From Coix lacryma-jobi var. lacryma-jobi (lineage: Eukaryota > Streptophyta > Magnoliopsida > Poales > Poaceae), in assembly GCA_009763385.1 (NCBI GenBank), contig CM019823.1, positions 89,663,104 through 89,727,103 on the forward strand: 64,000 nucleotides of DNA, in the 5' to 3' direction. Both the position numbers and the translations under genes were made by a program. A model generated the notes under the pieces. The model had not been told where the DNA came from. It made no database searches and saw only the letters and a program-made list of their open reading frames with translations. Shown in pieces: positions 46,101 to 55,415 of this stretch (the first letter of the stretch is position 1; every line of letters begins with the position of its first letter).

Positions 46101-46352
46101 AATCTCATAGTCGTCATCAAAGAGTTGCGAAACAGAAAGAAGGTTAAAATGCAAGTTTGACACAAGAGCAACATCGCGCAACACAAAGTGCTCATTAACT
46201 CGCACGGACCCGCGAGACAATACCTTACCTTTGCTATTGTCGCCGAAGGTTATGTACTCCTTTCCGGCAATAGGGCTAAGGCTGGAGAACCACTTGGCGT
46301 TTCCGGTCATGTGCCTCGAGCAACCGGAATCCACCAACCAAATGTCCTCCAA
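43170..46352 (-). CDS. pol: Copia A Pol polyprotein (PR-INT-RT-RNase H)
   Basis: 1060 codons open to the end from the first Met (46352). Order with rough residues: aspartic protease, catalytic VDSG at 7-10; GAG-pre-integrase zinc site (WHRRLGH ... CHSC) around 138-180; integrase core from about 215 with D (VVVDDF), D (IRSDNGSEF) and E (NGVVERKN); a Pro/Ser-rich linker; RT with YVDDIIFGG; RNase H with SDADFAG, TEAEYVAA and DSTSA, ending ELGVCFPF. In frame with gag but separated by TAG 46362-46364; no initiation context is evident at this Met, so expression needs stop bypass or another route. All catalytic motifs are present. Reverse-transcribes element RNA in cytoplasmic particles and integrates cDNA in the nucleus. 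Confidence 0.95.
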   Translation of the reverse strand: MEDIWLVDSGCSRHMTGNAKWFSSLSPIAGKEYITFGDNSKGKVLSRGSVRVNEHFVLRDVALVSNLHFNLLSVSQLFDDDYEIRFKPNLSRILDPQGDLVCLISPFGKVFCANFSESFGTSRCLVAGPSSSDLWKWHRRLGHLSFDLLARLSSLSLIRGLPKLHMEKDLVCHSCRHGKMVAAPHHPVTQVMTKRPGELLHMDLVGPARVSSVGGKWYVLVVVDDFSRYSWVFFLAEKTETFSFARNLILRLQNEFPLNPMRAIRSDNGSEFKNSDFEKFCNSLGLEHQFSSPYTPPQNGVVERKNRTLVEMARTMLDEHRTPRRYWAEAMSTACYIFNRIFLRAFLKKTSYELRFGRQPKVSYFRVFGCHCFILKKGILDKFESRSSDGVFLGYGTHTRAYRVLNLDTNRVMETSDVTFDKTMVCPSSRFERAGDHEVGEPLFDDEDEDAEDDPAPPSPTVPQRAASTTTHGPDTSSSWGPWDPPPRAVPFVPGEAPAAVEGEATSAREAPRHIQRQHPPQQMIGNIDERVTRSRSQQISHFAHSAFVANFEPRDVGHAMTDPDWVNAMHEELENFERNRVWVLVPPPPNCNPIGTKWVFKNKQGEDGHIVRNKARLVAKGYSQKEGIDFEETFAPVAHLEAIRILLVFAASKGFKLFQMDVKSAFLNGYIEEEVYVEQPPGFENPKFPNHVFKLHKALYGLKQAPRAWYDRLKTFLLAKGFKMGCVDKTLFLLKQGKDTLLVQIYVDDIIFGGSSHALVAKFADTMSREFEMSMMGELTFFLGLQIKQSREGTFVHQGKYTKDLLKRIDMGEAKPLPTPMSTMTALDTDVDGEAVDQKEYRSMIGSLLYLTATRPDIQFAVCLCARFQASPRTSHRQAVKQIFRYLRFMPEFGIWYSASSTLSLCGYSDADFAGCRIERKSTSGTCQFIGSSLVSWSSRKQSSVAQSTTEAEYVAAASCCSQLLWMMATLRDFGLNFSRVPLLCDSTSAISVAKNPVLHSKTKHIDVRFHFLRDHQEKGDIDLHHVDTHHQLADIFTKPLDESTFNRLRGELGVCFPF

Positions 46353-46361
46353 CCGTTTTAC

Positions 46362-47600
46362 CTAGGAGGTGTCGTCGTCGTCGTCCCGAGGGGTGTGCTC
46401 CAGCTTGCCGTCGACCTCATCACCAAGCGCCATGGTGCAGAAGCCATCGTCGTCGGTGAAGAAGCAGAGACCGTTCAGCTTGTCCTCGATCCTCTTCTTC
46501 TTCTCGGACTCATCATCGCTTGAGCAAGCGGAGTCGTCATCCGAGCCGTCGACGTCGCTGAGCGTGGCGAAGAACGCACGCTGCTCAGCCTGGGCCTTCT
46601 CCAAGTACTTCTTCTTGATGTACTCCTTGTCGAAGCCGCCCCTCCGCTTGTGCCTCGGGGGAACGTACTTATCCTTGCGCTTGCCGGAGTCGTACTTGTG
46701 CCCATGATCGCCCTTCCCAGATGAATGCTTCTTCTTGGGGCAGTTGGCGATGAAGTGGTCGGGGTCGCCACACTCATAGCATCCTGAGCGTCCTCCACCG
46801 CGGCGACGGTTCATGCGGTTGTTGTGGAACCGCGTGAACCGGTTGGCGAGCATTGCCAACTCGTCATCCCCCAACGACTCAAGCTGGTCCTCTGTGACAG
46901 AAAAGAATGAAGAAAGTGCAAAGCCAGCAGAGGGGTTAGCAGAAGAGCCAGAAACCAAAGCCATAGTTGGGCCAGAAGGATTCACATAAGAAGCCCTCAA
47001 CATGGCATCAATCTCACTAGACTTGATCTTACTAAAGAGCTCGTCGCAGGTGAGGGTCTCATAGTTAGACGATTCGATGATCGCCTGGACCTTTGAGTCC
47101 CACACTGACCGATCAAGAGTGTGCAAAAGCTTCAAAGCCCTCTCATGATCGTCAAAAGGCAATAGCTCCTTGTTCACTCTCATCTTGTTGACAATAACCT
47201 GAAAGCGAGCGAATAAACTCTCTATGCTCTCGCCAGGCATATGTCGAAAGTTCTCATACTCCCGCTTGTGCGACTCATAGAGGCGGGATTTGACCTGAGA
47301 GGTTCCCTCATGGAAGCGCATGAGGGTTGCCCAAATCTCGCGAGCCGTGGGGAGGTGAGAAACGCGATCAAACTCGCACATGCTCAAACAGGAGAACAAG
47401 GCGTTACGTGCCCGACTATTGGCCTCGTGCTCATCGATCTGGAGCTGAGTGACACGAGCAGCCAAGACAACATAATCATCCCTGTTGCAAATCTCCCAAA
47501 CAGAAGAGCCCATGCTCTGGAGATAGGCCGACATGCGTATCTTCCAATACGCATAGCTGGTCCCATCAAAGAACGGTGGTTTGCACACGCCGCGATCCAT
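46362..47600 (-). CDS. gag: Copia A Gag
   Basis: 412 codons. Start ATG at 47600, 64 nt inside the 5' LTR boundary (MDRGVCKPPFFDG-). The N-terminal 200 residues are the copia gag-polypeptide region (UBN2/DUF4219-like: AYWKIRMSAYL-, REIWATLMRFHEG-, RYLYESHKREYENF-like). CCHC zinc knuckle CYECGDPDHFIANC lies at about 271-284, followed by Lys/Arg-rich and Asp/Ser-rich segments. Ends DDDDTS then TAG. Compared with B, the last sense codon before Pol would be CAG (Gln); the TAG is one C-to-T change. Forms the particle shell and binds element RNA. Confidence 0.93.
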   Translation of the reverse strand: MDRGVCKPPFFDGTSYAYWKIRMSAYLQSMGSSVWEICNRDDYVVLAARVTQLQIDEHEANSRARNALFSCLSMCEFDRVSHLPTAREIWATLMRFHEGTSQVKSRLYESHKREYENFRHMPGESIESLFARFQVIVNKMRVNKELLPFDDHERALKLLHTLDRSVWDSKVQAIIESSNYETLTCDELFSKIKSSEIDAMLRASYVNPSGPTMALVSGSSANPSAGFALSSFFSVTEDQLESLGDDELAMLANRFTRFHNNRMNRRRGGGRSGCYECGDPDHFIANCPKKKHSSGKGDHGHKYDSGKRKDKYVPPRHKRRGGFDKEYIKKKYLEKAQAEQRAFFATLSDVDGSDDDSACSSDDESEKKKRIEDKLNGLCFFTDDDGFCTMALGDEVDGKLEHTPRDDDDDTS

Positions 47601-47648
47601 GTCACCTTCCGTGGATCTGGAACCGGCTAAGGTGGAAGATCCTCAACC

Positions 47649-47663
47649 CACTCCGATACCAAT
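47649..47663 (-). promoter_or_regulatory. PBS of copia A (tRNA-iMet type)
   Basis: Minus strand attggtatcggagtg follows the LTR end at 47664. Resembles TGGTATCAGAGC. Confidence 0.82.
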
Positions 47664-49681
47664 TGAAGGACCGAGAAGCAACCAGAAAGCGACTAGAGGG
47701 GGGGTGAATGAGAGCTTCAAGTTTTCCTTTCGGAAACTAGTAGCCACTGACCCAAGAATCAACCCCCAAAGCGAACCTTAGAGCTTGCTAGTGTCCACGA
47801 CCCTAGATGTAGGGTGGATGCTTCCAAGAAGCACAGCGGGACACTACACAACTCTAGAAAGCCAACGCAAAAGACGGAAACCAAAACCGTCAATGAACGA
47901 GCGAACCGCGAACGAAACAACGCAGCACAGACTCGACCGGACTCTGGACTGCGTCCGGTCAGGGAGCACCGGACGCGTCCGGTCGACAGAAAACCAGTTT
48001 CAGACCTTACTATTCGTGACCGGACTCTGGTGTACGGTGCGTCCGGTCAAGTCAGTAGCGTCCGGTCACAAGGACAAAAGCAAGTGAACAGTAAGTACTG
48101 TGCGTCCGGTCAGTGAGGGAACGGTGCGTCCGGTCAAGCCCAGAAGTTCAACACGTGATGTTCAACCACCGGACGCTTTGCCCTAGCGTCCGGTCACCCC
48201 GCAGCAGTGCTGTTCATCCACCGATTCGAATCAAACTCTCCCAAAATGAAACCTCTAGGGTTCAAACTTGGAGAGATGAGTCATAAGGAGTATAGTGAGC
48301 TATCTCTAAGAGATCATGGCTCGAACCTATCTCCAAATCGATGAACCAAAGAATTTCGGGGGAGGGGAGAAAACTTGAACCGAAACGGAAATCGATCGAT
48401 CTCCTAGACTGTGAGGTTAGAGGAGAATTCCTTCGGTGGAAAGAAATGCCTCACGATCTAGAACAACTTGGTTCAAACGGTTTTGCAAAAGATGAACCGA
48501 GCAAAGAGATCAAGCGAAGAGAAAATCATGGAGAAAAAGGATTCCGCGAAGAACACAAACAAAACACGAATCACAACCACGAATTGCAACCGTGTGGCTA
48601 CCACACGCTGCAACAGTGAGGATACGACCTTACTTCCTCAGAATCAACAGTACACAGAGGCAAGTCTCTCTGCGGATCTCAGCTAGCTACAGCAGGGGAT
48701 GGGAGAGCAGGAAACCCTAAGTGCGAAAGAGCAAATAACTGAGATGACTAACTGAGATAGATGGGAGGAGGGTGTCTCCCGACTACTTATCCTACTACTA
48801 GCCTAAGTCTATTTCCTACTCTACCCCTCTCTATTCTAATTACAGAGCGAACCAGCTAAACCCTAGGGTTATTCTGGACCAACTCAGTGGTAGGTGTATC
48901 CGACGGCCACGCCCGCTCAATTCGAAGCGTTGCCTTGAGGCAACCTCCGGATCGCCGCCACGTGCCGCCCTCGCTCTGCACCCCCGGTTTTGTGGCCCAA
49001 ACCGGGAAACTAGCCTTTTCTAGCCAACCCCCGGTTTTGAGGCCCAAACCGGGAAACCAGCCCACCAGCTTCTGAGTTTTGAGGCCAAACTCAGCAAACC
49101 CTCAGCGCCCAGGTTTTGAGGCCCAAACCTGGAAGCCGTCCTCAGCCCGAGTTTTGTGGCCAAACTCGGAAACCCTCAGCCCGAGTTTTGTGGCCAAACT
49201 CGGAAACCGTCCACGCCCAGGTTTTGAGGCCCAAACCTGGAAACCGTCCATCCGATGGTTTTTCCCTGGCTCTACCACCAAACCGACGTCGTAGAGGGGA
49301 TGCACCGCCCGTGCACCCCGTCCACCGACACGTGTCCCCAAGTCTACGACTTAGGCAACACATGACCGCACTTCTTCACTTGTCGTCGTCACAGGCTGCC
49401 AGCCACCACAGCTGATCCTCGGGCCTCTGGTCCCTCAGTCCAAGCCTCACGTCCGCCCTTCACCGCTCGGTACCTCGGCATGGCATGTCTGTCGCACGGC
49501 ACGCCCATCCTTCACCGCACCCGGTCCATCGGCACGGCACGTCTCAACTTGACCTTCACCTCGCCGTCGATCACTGTATCCGTGCTCGACACCTGCACAA
49601 CACAAGCCAAAGAACATGCGCATCATCCCAGTTGACAATCACTCAACACTCAGAGACCCGGCATACACCCATGTATCCGCA
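47664..49681 (-). repeat. 5' LTR of copia A
   Basis: 2018 bp; begins TGCGGATACATGGG at 49681 on the minus strand and ends CGGTCCTTCA at 47664. Confidence 0.95.
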
Positions 49682-49686
49682 CTTCC

Positions 49687-49746
49687 TTCCTCTATTCCAT
49701 TATGATTTGTGTTGGTAGTTGACAATGCACTCATCAAGGGGGAGAT
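49687..49746 (+). promoter_or_regulatory. End of copia B 3' spacer with PPT
   Basis: Resumes B after A's right TSD. PPT atcaagggggagat at 49733-49746 abuts the 3' LTR. Confidence 0.85.
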
Positions 49747-51634
49747 TGCGGATACATGGGTGTATGCCGAGTCTCGAGTGATGAATGATTGTCAACTGGG
49801 ATAATGCGCATGTTCTTTGGCTTCTGTTGTGCAGGTGTCGAGCACGGATACAGTGATCGAAGGCAAGGTGAAGGTCAAGTAGAGATGTGCCGTGCCGATG
49901 GACCGAGAGTGGCGAAGGGCGGACGTGAGGCTTGGACTGAGGGACCGGTGGCCTGAGGATTAGCTGTGGTGGTTGACAGCCTGGGACAGTGACAAGCGGA
50001 GACTTGCGGGGCACAGTGTTGCTCGGATCGAGGACTTGGGGACATCTGTCGGTGGACGGGGTGCACGGGAGGTGCATCCCTTCTACGGCTCGGTTTGGTG
50101 GTTAAGCCACAGAAAAACCACCGGTGGACGGTTTCCAGGTTTGGGCCTCAAAACCTGGGTGTGGCCGGTTTCCGAGTTTGGGCCACAAAACTCGGGCTGA
50201 GGACGGTTTCCAGGTTTGGGCCTCAAAACCTGGGCGCTGCGGGTTTCTGAGTTTGGGCCACAAAACTCAGGCAATGGATGGCTGGTTTCCCGGTTTGGGC
50301 CTCAAAACCGGGGGTTGGTCGTGAAAGCTGGTTTCCCGGTTTGGGCCACAAAACCGGGGGCGAAGTTCGGGAAAAGGACGAGCAGAGCGGTGGCGGCACG
50401 TGGCGGCAATCGGTGAGGTTGCGTCGAGGCAACGCTACCAGTTGTGCGGGCATGGCCGTCAGATCACCACCTACCACGAGTTGGTCCAGAATAACCTTAG
50501 GGTTTAGCTAGTTCGCTCTGTAATTAATTAGGGGTAGAGTGGGAATTAGAATTAGGATAAGTAGAGGGAGACACCCACCTCCCATCCTATCTCAGTCATT
50601 TGCTATTTTGCTTTCTAGGTTTCCTGCTCTTCCCATCCTCTGCTGTAGCTACTGAGATCCACAGAGATGGTGAACAATACCTCTGTGTATTTGCTTTTTG
50701 AGGAAACGAGACCGTAATCTCGTTGTCTCCTCGTGGGGACGAATTTCGGCTGGCAATTCGTTTTTCGATTCGCGTTTTGAACTTGTTCTTCGCGTTCTTC
50801 GTTTTCTCCATGATTATCCCATCGATCGTTCTCTTTCTACATTGTTCCGTTTGCAAAACCATTTGAATCAACTTGTTCTTTACAGTGAGGGGATCATTTC
50901 CACCGAAGGAATTTAACTCAAACCTCATGAGCAAGTAGATCGATTGGTTTTTGTTTTGGATCAACTTTCCTCCTCTCTTCCCGATTTTCTTCGATTCATC
51001 GATTTGAAGATAGGTTCCAGCCATGATCTCGTAGGAGTAGCTCACTATCTTCCTTGTTACACCTCTCACCAAGTTTGATCCCTAGAGGATTTGTTTTGGG
51101 TGAGATCGAGTCGAATCGGTGGACGAACGGAGCTGCGTCGGGGTGACCGGACGCTTGGCCCAGAGTCCGGTCGTTGAATGTGCCAGCGTTCAGTTTTTCT
51201 CGGACTTGATCGGACGCTCTCTTGATCACTGACCGGACGCAACACTTGCACTGTTCCTTGGGTTTTCTATCTGTTGACCGGACGCACTGCTCCCCAGAGT
51301 CCGGTCTAACACAGTAAGGTTCCAGAAGCGTTTTTGGCTGATCGGACGCGTCCGGTGCACACGGACCGGACGCTGGTCAGAGTCCGGTCAAGTGCACTTT
51401 GCACGTTTTCGTTTGTGGTTCGTTCCTACGTTGTCGGTTTTTGTTTTCGGCCTTTGCGTTGGGTTTCTAGAGTTGAGTAGTGTCTCGCTGTGCTTCTCAG
51501 AAGCATCCACCCTACATCTAGGGTCATGGACACTATTCAAGCTCTAGGTTTGCCTTTGGGGTTGATTCTCAGGACAGTGGCGATAAGTTTCTAAAAAGAA
51601 ATTTGAAGCTCCCATTCACCCCCCCTCTGCTCGC
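49747..51634 (+). repeat. 3' LTR of copia B, 5' part
   Basis: TGCGGATACATGGG... to the insertion point of C; the last 26-31 bp continue at 60872-60902. 51630-51634 (ctcgc) is the left target duplication of C. B's 5' LTR and its siblings read gtcgc here, so the left copy has one substitution. Confidence 0.92.
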
Positions 51635-53184
51635 TGTTGACGCTCACTAAGTGTCATATTTTTAGCATCAACAAGGTCATATAACACAACACAAGAGCCT
51701 AAAATCAACCAAAAACCTTTTATAAACTAACGATTTCCACTTGTCCTTGAGTTTTATTTGAATGTAGGAAATTGCAGGGTTTTTGAGCAAAATGACCAAA
51801 TGGACCCACCAGGGAGCAAGCCCACGTGCCTGGGCTCACTCTGGGCCAAGGAGGGGTGGCGCCCGCCACCCCTAGCTGGCGGCCGCCAGGGGGGAGAAGC
51901 CCAAACACCCCCCTGCCACGTCACTGATCCAGGGGAAGCACTCCACGCTCATTTGCAGCCGTTGCTCACCTAAGTCGGTTCATCCAAGGGTAAGAAGCAA
52001 TGTCACATGGATCAAGGCCTAATTGCCCATGTGACAATTATTGGACAACCCTAACTGAACCCTAACCAACTTGGAGGACCTCCTGGATGCCGTTGATGAA
52101 GAGGCGGTGGATCCAAGGGCCAGGGGGGTGGCGCCCGCCACCTAGGGCTGGCGCCCGCCAGCACTCTCACCCCCTGACCTATCCCTAGGTCCCTAGGCTA
52201 TAAATAGGACCCCCCTAGCTCATTTGTACTCAGACCTCACCTCATTAGTCCCACTCTCTTGTAAGCGAAGCTCTGGTGAAGGAACACTCTAGTTGAGAGA
52301 CTTAGAGTGAGAGCGAGAATGTAGAAGAGAAGAGCTGGAGTTGTAATAGAGGATCTTCCAAGTCTCTGGTATAATTCCAAGTCTTCCTTCATTTATCTTA
52401 GTGTTCTTCTACTTTCAGCATTTACTTTAAGTTCTTTACTTATTGTTCTTGTTGAGTGCTTTCGATCATAGATAACTTAGTATTTAGTTTATATCTAGTT
52501 TGGGTTCTTCGCTGAGTAATCAGTGCTCTAGTTTTGGATGCAAGATTAGAGTAGTATATATTAGTGTAAGCGCGGTGCTTAGACTAGTTATACCTTAGTT
52601 TGTGGCTAGCCCCCCGGATAGCTGTGGTAGCAAACAGGTGGTGACATCCCTGGGAGCCTTGAATTCCACCACGTAGTTGGGTTAGTTCTTAAATCATAAA
52701 CATCGTTGTGCACGTCTGAGGTAAATGGTCCAGAGGGTGTGTACGGTTCGAAGAACTAGATAGAACCTTTATTGCTAAGTTAGTTGTGATCGTAAGTGTG
52801 TAGGAAAACATTAATCTGTTCATCGGCCAAACCCCGCCGATTTAGGTTCGTAGTAGTTAGTTTTTCTTTTCTTTTTAGTAGTAGTAGAAACCAACCCCCA
52901 TTCACACTTTTCGATCAACCCTGCTAGAATCACTAGTTGTTCATAGCGGTCCTAGTGTTAGTTCTGCCATAGTAGCTTCCCTGTGGAAATAAATACGATA
53001 CTCGGTTACTCCCGGGTGAAGTGCTACAATAGACTTATTCTGTGCGCTTGCGGAACCTACCAATAGTCATACGAATAGTTAGTTATACTTCTTACATTAA
53101 GAAGTATCAACAAACCTTTTTGGCGCCGTTGCCGGGGATAGATTCATAGTCTACTCCTAGTGACGACGTTAGCAAGAGTCAACA
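51635..53184 (+). repeat. 5' LTR of C
   Basis: 1550 bp, TGTTGACGCTC...AGAGTCAACA. TATA box (tataaata) at 52199-52206. Internal PBS-like tggcgccgttgccgggga at 53121-53138. Block 52615-52681 (ggatagctgtggtagca...ccaccacgtagttgg) is also in D's LTRs. Confidence 0.93.
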
Positions 53185-53192
53185 AGCATTTC

Positions 53193-53210
53193 TGGCGCCG
53201 TTGCCGGGGA
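53193..53210 (+). promoter_or_regulatory. PBS of C (tRNA-Asp)
   Basis: tggcgccgttgccgggga, complementary to a plant tRNA-Asp 3' end, 8 nt after the LTR end. tRNA-Asp priming is usual for Athila elements. Confidence 0.88.
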
Positions 53211-53310
53211 AGCAATTGGCTAGAATTAATTCTTTGTGATTTCTATTGAATTAACCCCCGTAGTTCTAGCGGGTATATATTGTTCATTGTTTGTGATCGT
53301 TCAAGTAGTC

Positions 53311-54870
53311 ATGGCCGGATTCAATCTTCCGAGCGACTATCAAGAAGATCCTGAGACCATTCTTAGGAGAGCGAGAGCTAATCTCACTCCTCCGAGGAAG
53401 AACCTGGAGCTTCGTGAGAGGAGTTCGTCGAGACAAGAATCCCAGTCAAAAGTGACTGACGAACCAAGCTGCTCCAACGATCAATCAACATCGACATCGA
53501 CCAAAACACTCTGTGAGTATTCCATGCCTACTCTTGCTCACATTCCAGTGTTACCTTCTACTAGTAATGTAGATTTTGAGCTTAAACCTCACTGAATACG
53601 TATGGCTCAAGCTATCGCATTTAATGGCAAACCTTCCGAGGATGCCAATGCTCACCTCCGGAATTTTCTGGAGATATGTAGTACAATTTCTGTGCAGGGA
53701 GTTTCGCAGGATGCCATCAGACTTCGTCTTTTTCCATTTTTATTAGTGGAAAAAGTGAAGCAGTGGTTCCTCTTCAACTCTGGACACCTGCTGACGTGGG
53801 TGAGATGCGCGGATCAATTCGTCAACAAGTTCTGCCCGATAAGTCGAACTATTCTTGTCCGTAGCAAGATTTCAAACTTTGGACAGGGAGACGAAGAAAC
53901 AATCACTGAAGCTTGGGAGAGACTACAAGAGTATGTTGAATACTGTCCTCACCATGGTATGCAAGACTGGTACTTGATCCAGAGCTTCTACAATGGACTC
54001 CAGCAAGAATCTCGACAACACATTGATGCTGCCGCCGGAGGTGCATACCTCTCTCTCACTGTAGAGAAGGCAACCAAATTGATCGAGACAATGATGGCGA
54101 ATCAAGGATGGACAGAAAAACGTGCTAGAGGTATGTCTGAAATTAAGCAAGCTGATCCTGTTACCCTGCAAACTTTGGTAAAATTGCTAGAACAAAGGTT
54201 AAATGAGAAGAGAGATCGTGCTGCAAAGGAGTACTACACCAAGCAAAGAGCCGCTTCGTCAAGTGAAGGTCAAGTAGAAATTAAGAAAGAGGATGCCAAA
54301 TCCCTTCTTAATAATGGTGGCTACGGAGAACCTCCAATTCCAATGATTCAACAATGGAATAACAAAGGTATGCCTCAAACCTCCGTATTTAATTCTCCTA
54401 TTGGAAAATTAGTTTCTAATCAAGGTAGAATTAATGATAGCATAAATAATAAATTAATTGAACATGATAAAAAGCTAGAAGGAATTTATGCTAGACTAAG
54501 AGATTTTTCTGAAGCATTTAAGGAACAAATTAACTTTAATAAGAGATTAGAGCAAAAAGTAGATAACATTAAATCTCAAATTAAATGCTATGAGGAGGTA
54601 AAAGCTGTAATCACAAGAGGTGGTAAATCCACTCGTGATCCCCCTCATCCTAATTTAGTTCCTAGTAGTAATACTGCTACAAAGAAAATATCGTTAATGT
54701 TGAAGAAGACGAAGAAGAGGAGACGCCAGCTGAACCTTCATCCAAGGTACGAACTGCTCCTCATGAATTCTATGATACACATGTATTACCTTTTCCAGAT
54801 CGAAACAGAAATCCGACGGAAGACGACCAATTCAAGAAGTTCGTCGAGGTAATTCAAAAATTATATATAC
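53311..54870 (+). pseudogene. gag: Gag of Athila-like C
   Basis: Likely start ATG 53311 (MAGFNLPSDYQEDPE-). TGA at 53593-53595 interrupts just before the segment MAQAIAFNG-. 53602-54690 encodes the retrotransposon-gag capsid domain (HLRNFLEIC-, RLRLFPFLLVEKVKQWF-, EAWERLQEYVEYCPHHG-, IQSFYNGLQ-). An Asn/Lys-rich coiled-coil-like region follows (54400-54600). A one-base shift near 54690 moves the frame to that of the protease; downstream of it an acidic linker EDEEEE- and FPDRNRNP- are read. Lightly damaged and clearly once coding. Confidence 0.85.
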
Positions 54871-54872
54871 AT

Positions 54873-55415
54873 GTGCCATTTATTGACGCTATGCAGGTTC
54901 CAACTTATGCGAAATATTTGAGAGACATGCTCAATAAGAAGAAACCAATTCCAAGTAGGGATGTGGTTAAATTGACCGAAGATTGCAGTGCGGTCATTTT
55001 AAACCAACTCCCAGAAAAGAAGAAGGACCCAGGAAATCCAATGATCGCATGTTCAATTGGAGAGCAGCACTTCGAGCATGCACTCTGTGATCTAGGAGCA
55101 AGCGTCAGCGTCATGCCCAAGGTAATATATGATAAATTAAATCATCATACCTTGTCCCCTACTTCTATGTGTTTGCAGCTAGCCGATCAATCGCTCCGAT
55201 ATCCCATGGGAATAGCAGAGAATATTCCGGTGAAAATCCGGAATCTCTTTGTCCCGGTGGATTTCGTGGTTCTGGATATTAATCCCGACCACCGGACGCC
55301 ATTGATCTTGGGACGGCCATTTCTGAGCACTGCAAAAGCCACCATTGATGTAGGAGCTGGAGAAATTCAGCTCCACATCAGTGGAAAGGAGGAGAAATTC
55401 GAGTTCACACCGTGA
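54873..55415 (+). CDS. Aspartic protease domain of Athila-like C
   Basis: 180 codons open; the true N-terminus is fused to Gag upstream. Catalytic DLGASVSVMP near residues 73-82, with the flap and hydrophobic ILGRPFLSTAKATIDV segment near 145-160, as in Athila/gypsy retropepsins. Reading stops at 55415 (-EKFEFTP), where in autonomous relatives the RT would begin. Role: cleaves the Gag precursor. Its retention without RT suggests C still made and matured its own Gag or retained this part for packaging. Confidence 0.85.
   Translation: MPFIDAMQVPTYAKYLRDMLNKKKPIPSRDVVKLTEDCSAVILNQLPEKKKDPGNPMIACSIGEQHFEHALCDLGASVSVMPKVIYDKLNHHTLSPTSMCLQLADQSLRYPMGIAENIPVKIRNLFVPVDFVVLDINPDHRTPLILGRPFLSTAKATIDVGAGEIQLHISGKEEKFEFTP

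Larger units (their letters stand above)
39446..49681 (-). mobile_element. Copia element A, complete, minus strand
   Basis: LTRs 39446-41490 (3') and 47664-49681 (5'), perfect CTTCC duplications (39441-39445 and 49682-49686), PBS, PPT, and open gag and pol. Inserted in opposite orientation in the 3' spacer of family member B. The LTRs look nearly identical by eye apart from a 20-bp motif-unit indel near 39993 and G-run length, implying a recent insertion. Length 10236 bp. Confidence 0.96.
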
